This document shows, piece after piece, positions 63,616-64,000 of a DNA stretch of 64,000 bases. Source of the stretch: Bryobacter aggregatus MPL3 (GTDB lineage Bacteria; Acidobacteriota; Terriglobia; Bryobacterales; Bryobacteraceae). A program made the translations under genes and the position numbers. Numbering within the stretch: position 1 is the stretch's first letter; the number at the start of each line of letters is the position of its first letter. The notes beneath the pieces were generated by a model. It saw nothing but the letters and a program-made list of their open reading frames with translations, did not search any database and was not told the DNA's origin. The stretch spans positions 1,426,001 to 1,490,000 of the forward strand of contig NZ_JNIF01000003.1 in the NCBI RefSeq assembly GCF_000702445.1, read 5' to 3'.

Positions 63616-64000
63616 TCTATCTCCTGTCAGCGATCGCTGTGGCGGCCGCGGTCTATCAGTTGACCGCGCTGCTGGCCTGTCTCCGCCAATTGCTGGTGAG
63701 AGCCACTCCGGTTCGCAATCTCCAATCCATTTCGATCCTCAAGCCGGTTCGAGGCCTGGACCCGGACTTTTACGAGGCCATTCGCTCGCACGCAGTCCAG
63801 GACTATCCCGTCCCCTTTGAGATTCTGTTTGGCGCGGCCGACGCCAATGACCCGAGCCTGGCCGAGATCGGGCGTCTGCGCCGCGACTTCCCTCATCTTG
63901 AGATTCGCGTCATCCATTCCACCACCCAGGCTGCCAATGCGAAGGTCGGCGTCCTGATCGATCTTGCCCGGGAAGCCCGCTATCCGATTCTGCTGGTGAA
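63612..64000 (+). CDS. hpnI: Hopanoid glycosyltransferase HpnI, N-terminal part
   Basis: The gene starts with a TTG overlapping the previous stop (TTGA) and runs past the window end; 129 residues are visible. A membrane helix (LIYLLSAIAVAAAVYQLTAL) precedes the GT2 fold of the ceramide-glucosyltransferase family: SISILKPVRGLDPDFYEAIR, SHAVQDYPVPFEILFGAADA, DPSLAEIG and the NAKVGVLIDLAREARYPILL stretch just before the DxD site, which lies outside. HpnI adds N-acetylglucosamine to bacteriohopanetetrol on the cytoplasmic side. Neighbouring hpnJ supports the call over a true ceramide glucosyltransferase. Confidence 0.82.
   Translation, partial: MIYLLSAIAVAAAVYQLTALLACLRQLLVRATPVRNLQSISILKPVRGLDPDFYEAIRSHAVQDYPVPFEILFGAADANDPSLAEIGRLRRDFPHLEIRVIHSTTQAANAKVGVLIDLAREARYPILLV

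Overview
The window looks like chromosomal DNA of a diderm, GC-rich soil-type bacterium, most likely an acidobacterium of the Solibacter/Bryobacter kind. This is inferred from gene content, not from a database match. The clues are three very long TonB-dependent receptors with an N-terminal carboxypeptidase-regulatory-like domain (Oar type), secreted proteins joining that domain to TPRs, MacB-type permeases beside these receptors, a phospholipid-trafficking (Mla) operon, hopanoid-modification genes and an 11 kb envelope-dominated accessory region. No rRNA, tRNA, CRISPR array or intact mobile element was seen.

Layout. 1-3.3 kb: end of a SPOR-like protein, a sigma-54 activator, a receiver protein with a dead GGDEF-like domain, and a glycosyltransferase. 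3.3-5.4 kb: two small genes and the catalytic large subunit of methylmalonyl-CoA mutase. 5.5-14.2 kb (minus strand): a tightly overlapping complex I operon nuoC-D-I-J-K-L-M-N-H, without nuoA, B, E, F, G. 14.3-18.3 kb: a small protein, then a short exopolysaccharide-type unit (NusG-like antiterminator, SLBB export protein, membrane J-domain protein, frameshifted galE). 18.3-25.1 kb: P1 peptidase; mlaE-mlaF-mlaD followed by hpnK; on the other strand a secreted protein, aroA and a small histidine kinase. 25.3-31.4 kb: TPR protein, MacB-like permease, TonB receptor 1, and a tiny coupled gene pair. 31.4-35.8 kb (minus): a four-gene efflux ABC operon with two permeases. 35.9-41.9 kb: OPT transporter, membrane spermidine-synthase-like protein, HEAT protein, secreted lectin-like protein. 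42.0-45.7 kb: decayed IS5-type transposase tail and TonB receptor 2. 45.8-47.5 kb: motA-motB without other flagellar genes. 47.5-52.8 kb (minus): methyltransferase, orphan glycine-betaine-type binding lipoprotein, citrate-lyase-like protein plus guanine deaminase, and a hybrid kinase whose ATP site has decayed. 53.1-56.7 kb: TonB receptor 3. 56.7-64.0 kb: methyltransferase, secreted TPR protein, an envelope gene run (two lipoproteins, phosphoesterase, beta-barrel), then hpnJ, two small DMT/ArnE-ArnF-like membrane proteins and the start of hpnI.

How the genes may work together. HpnI (sugar transfer), HpnK (deacetylation) and HpnJ (radical SAM step) are the three known enzymes of bacteriohopanetetrol cyclitol ether synthesis, and all three occur here, although hpnK sits 39 kb from the others, directly behind the Mla lipid-transport operon. 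The two coupled four-helix membrane proteins between hpnJ and hpnI have the size and pairing of ArnE/ArnF and could be a hopanoid-intermediate flippase; this is the most interesting lead in the window.

Data quality. Three genes (galE at about 17.85 kb, a metallophosphoesterase at about 59.87 kb, and the 5' end of a methyltransferase at about 57.48 kb) are each explained by one missing base in a short homopolymer run. This pattern points to sequencing or assembly error as much as to real gene decay.
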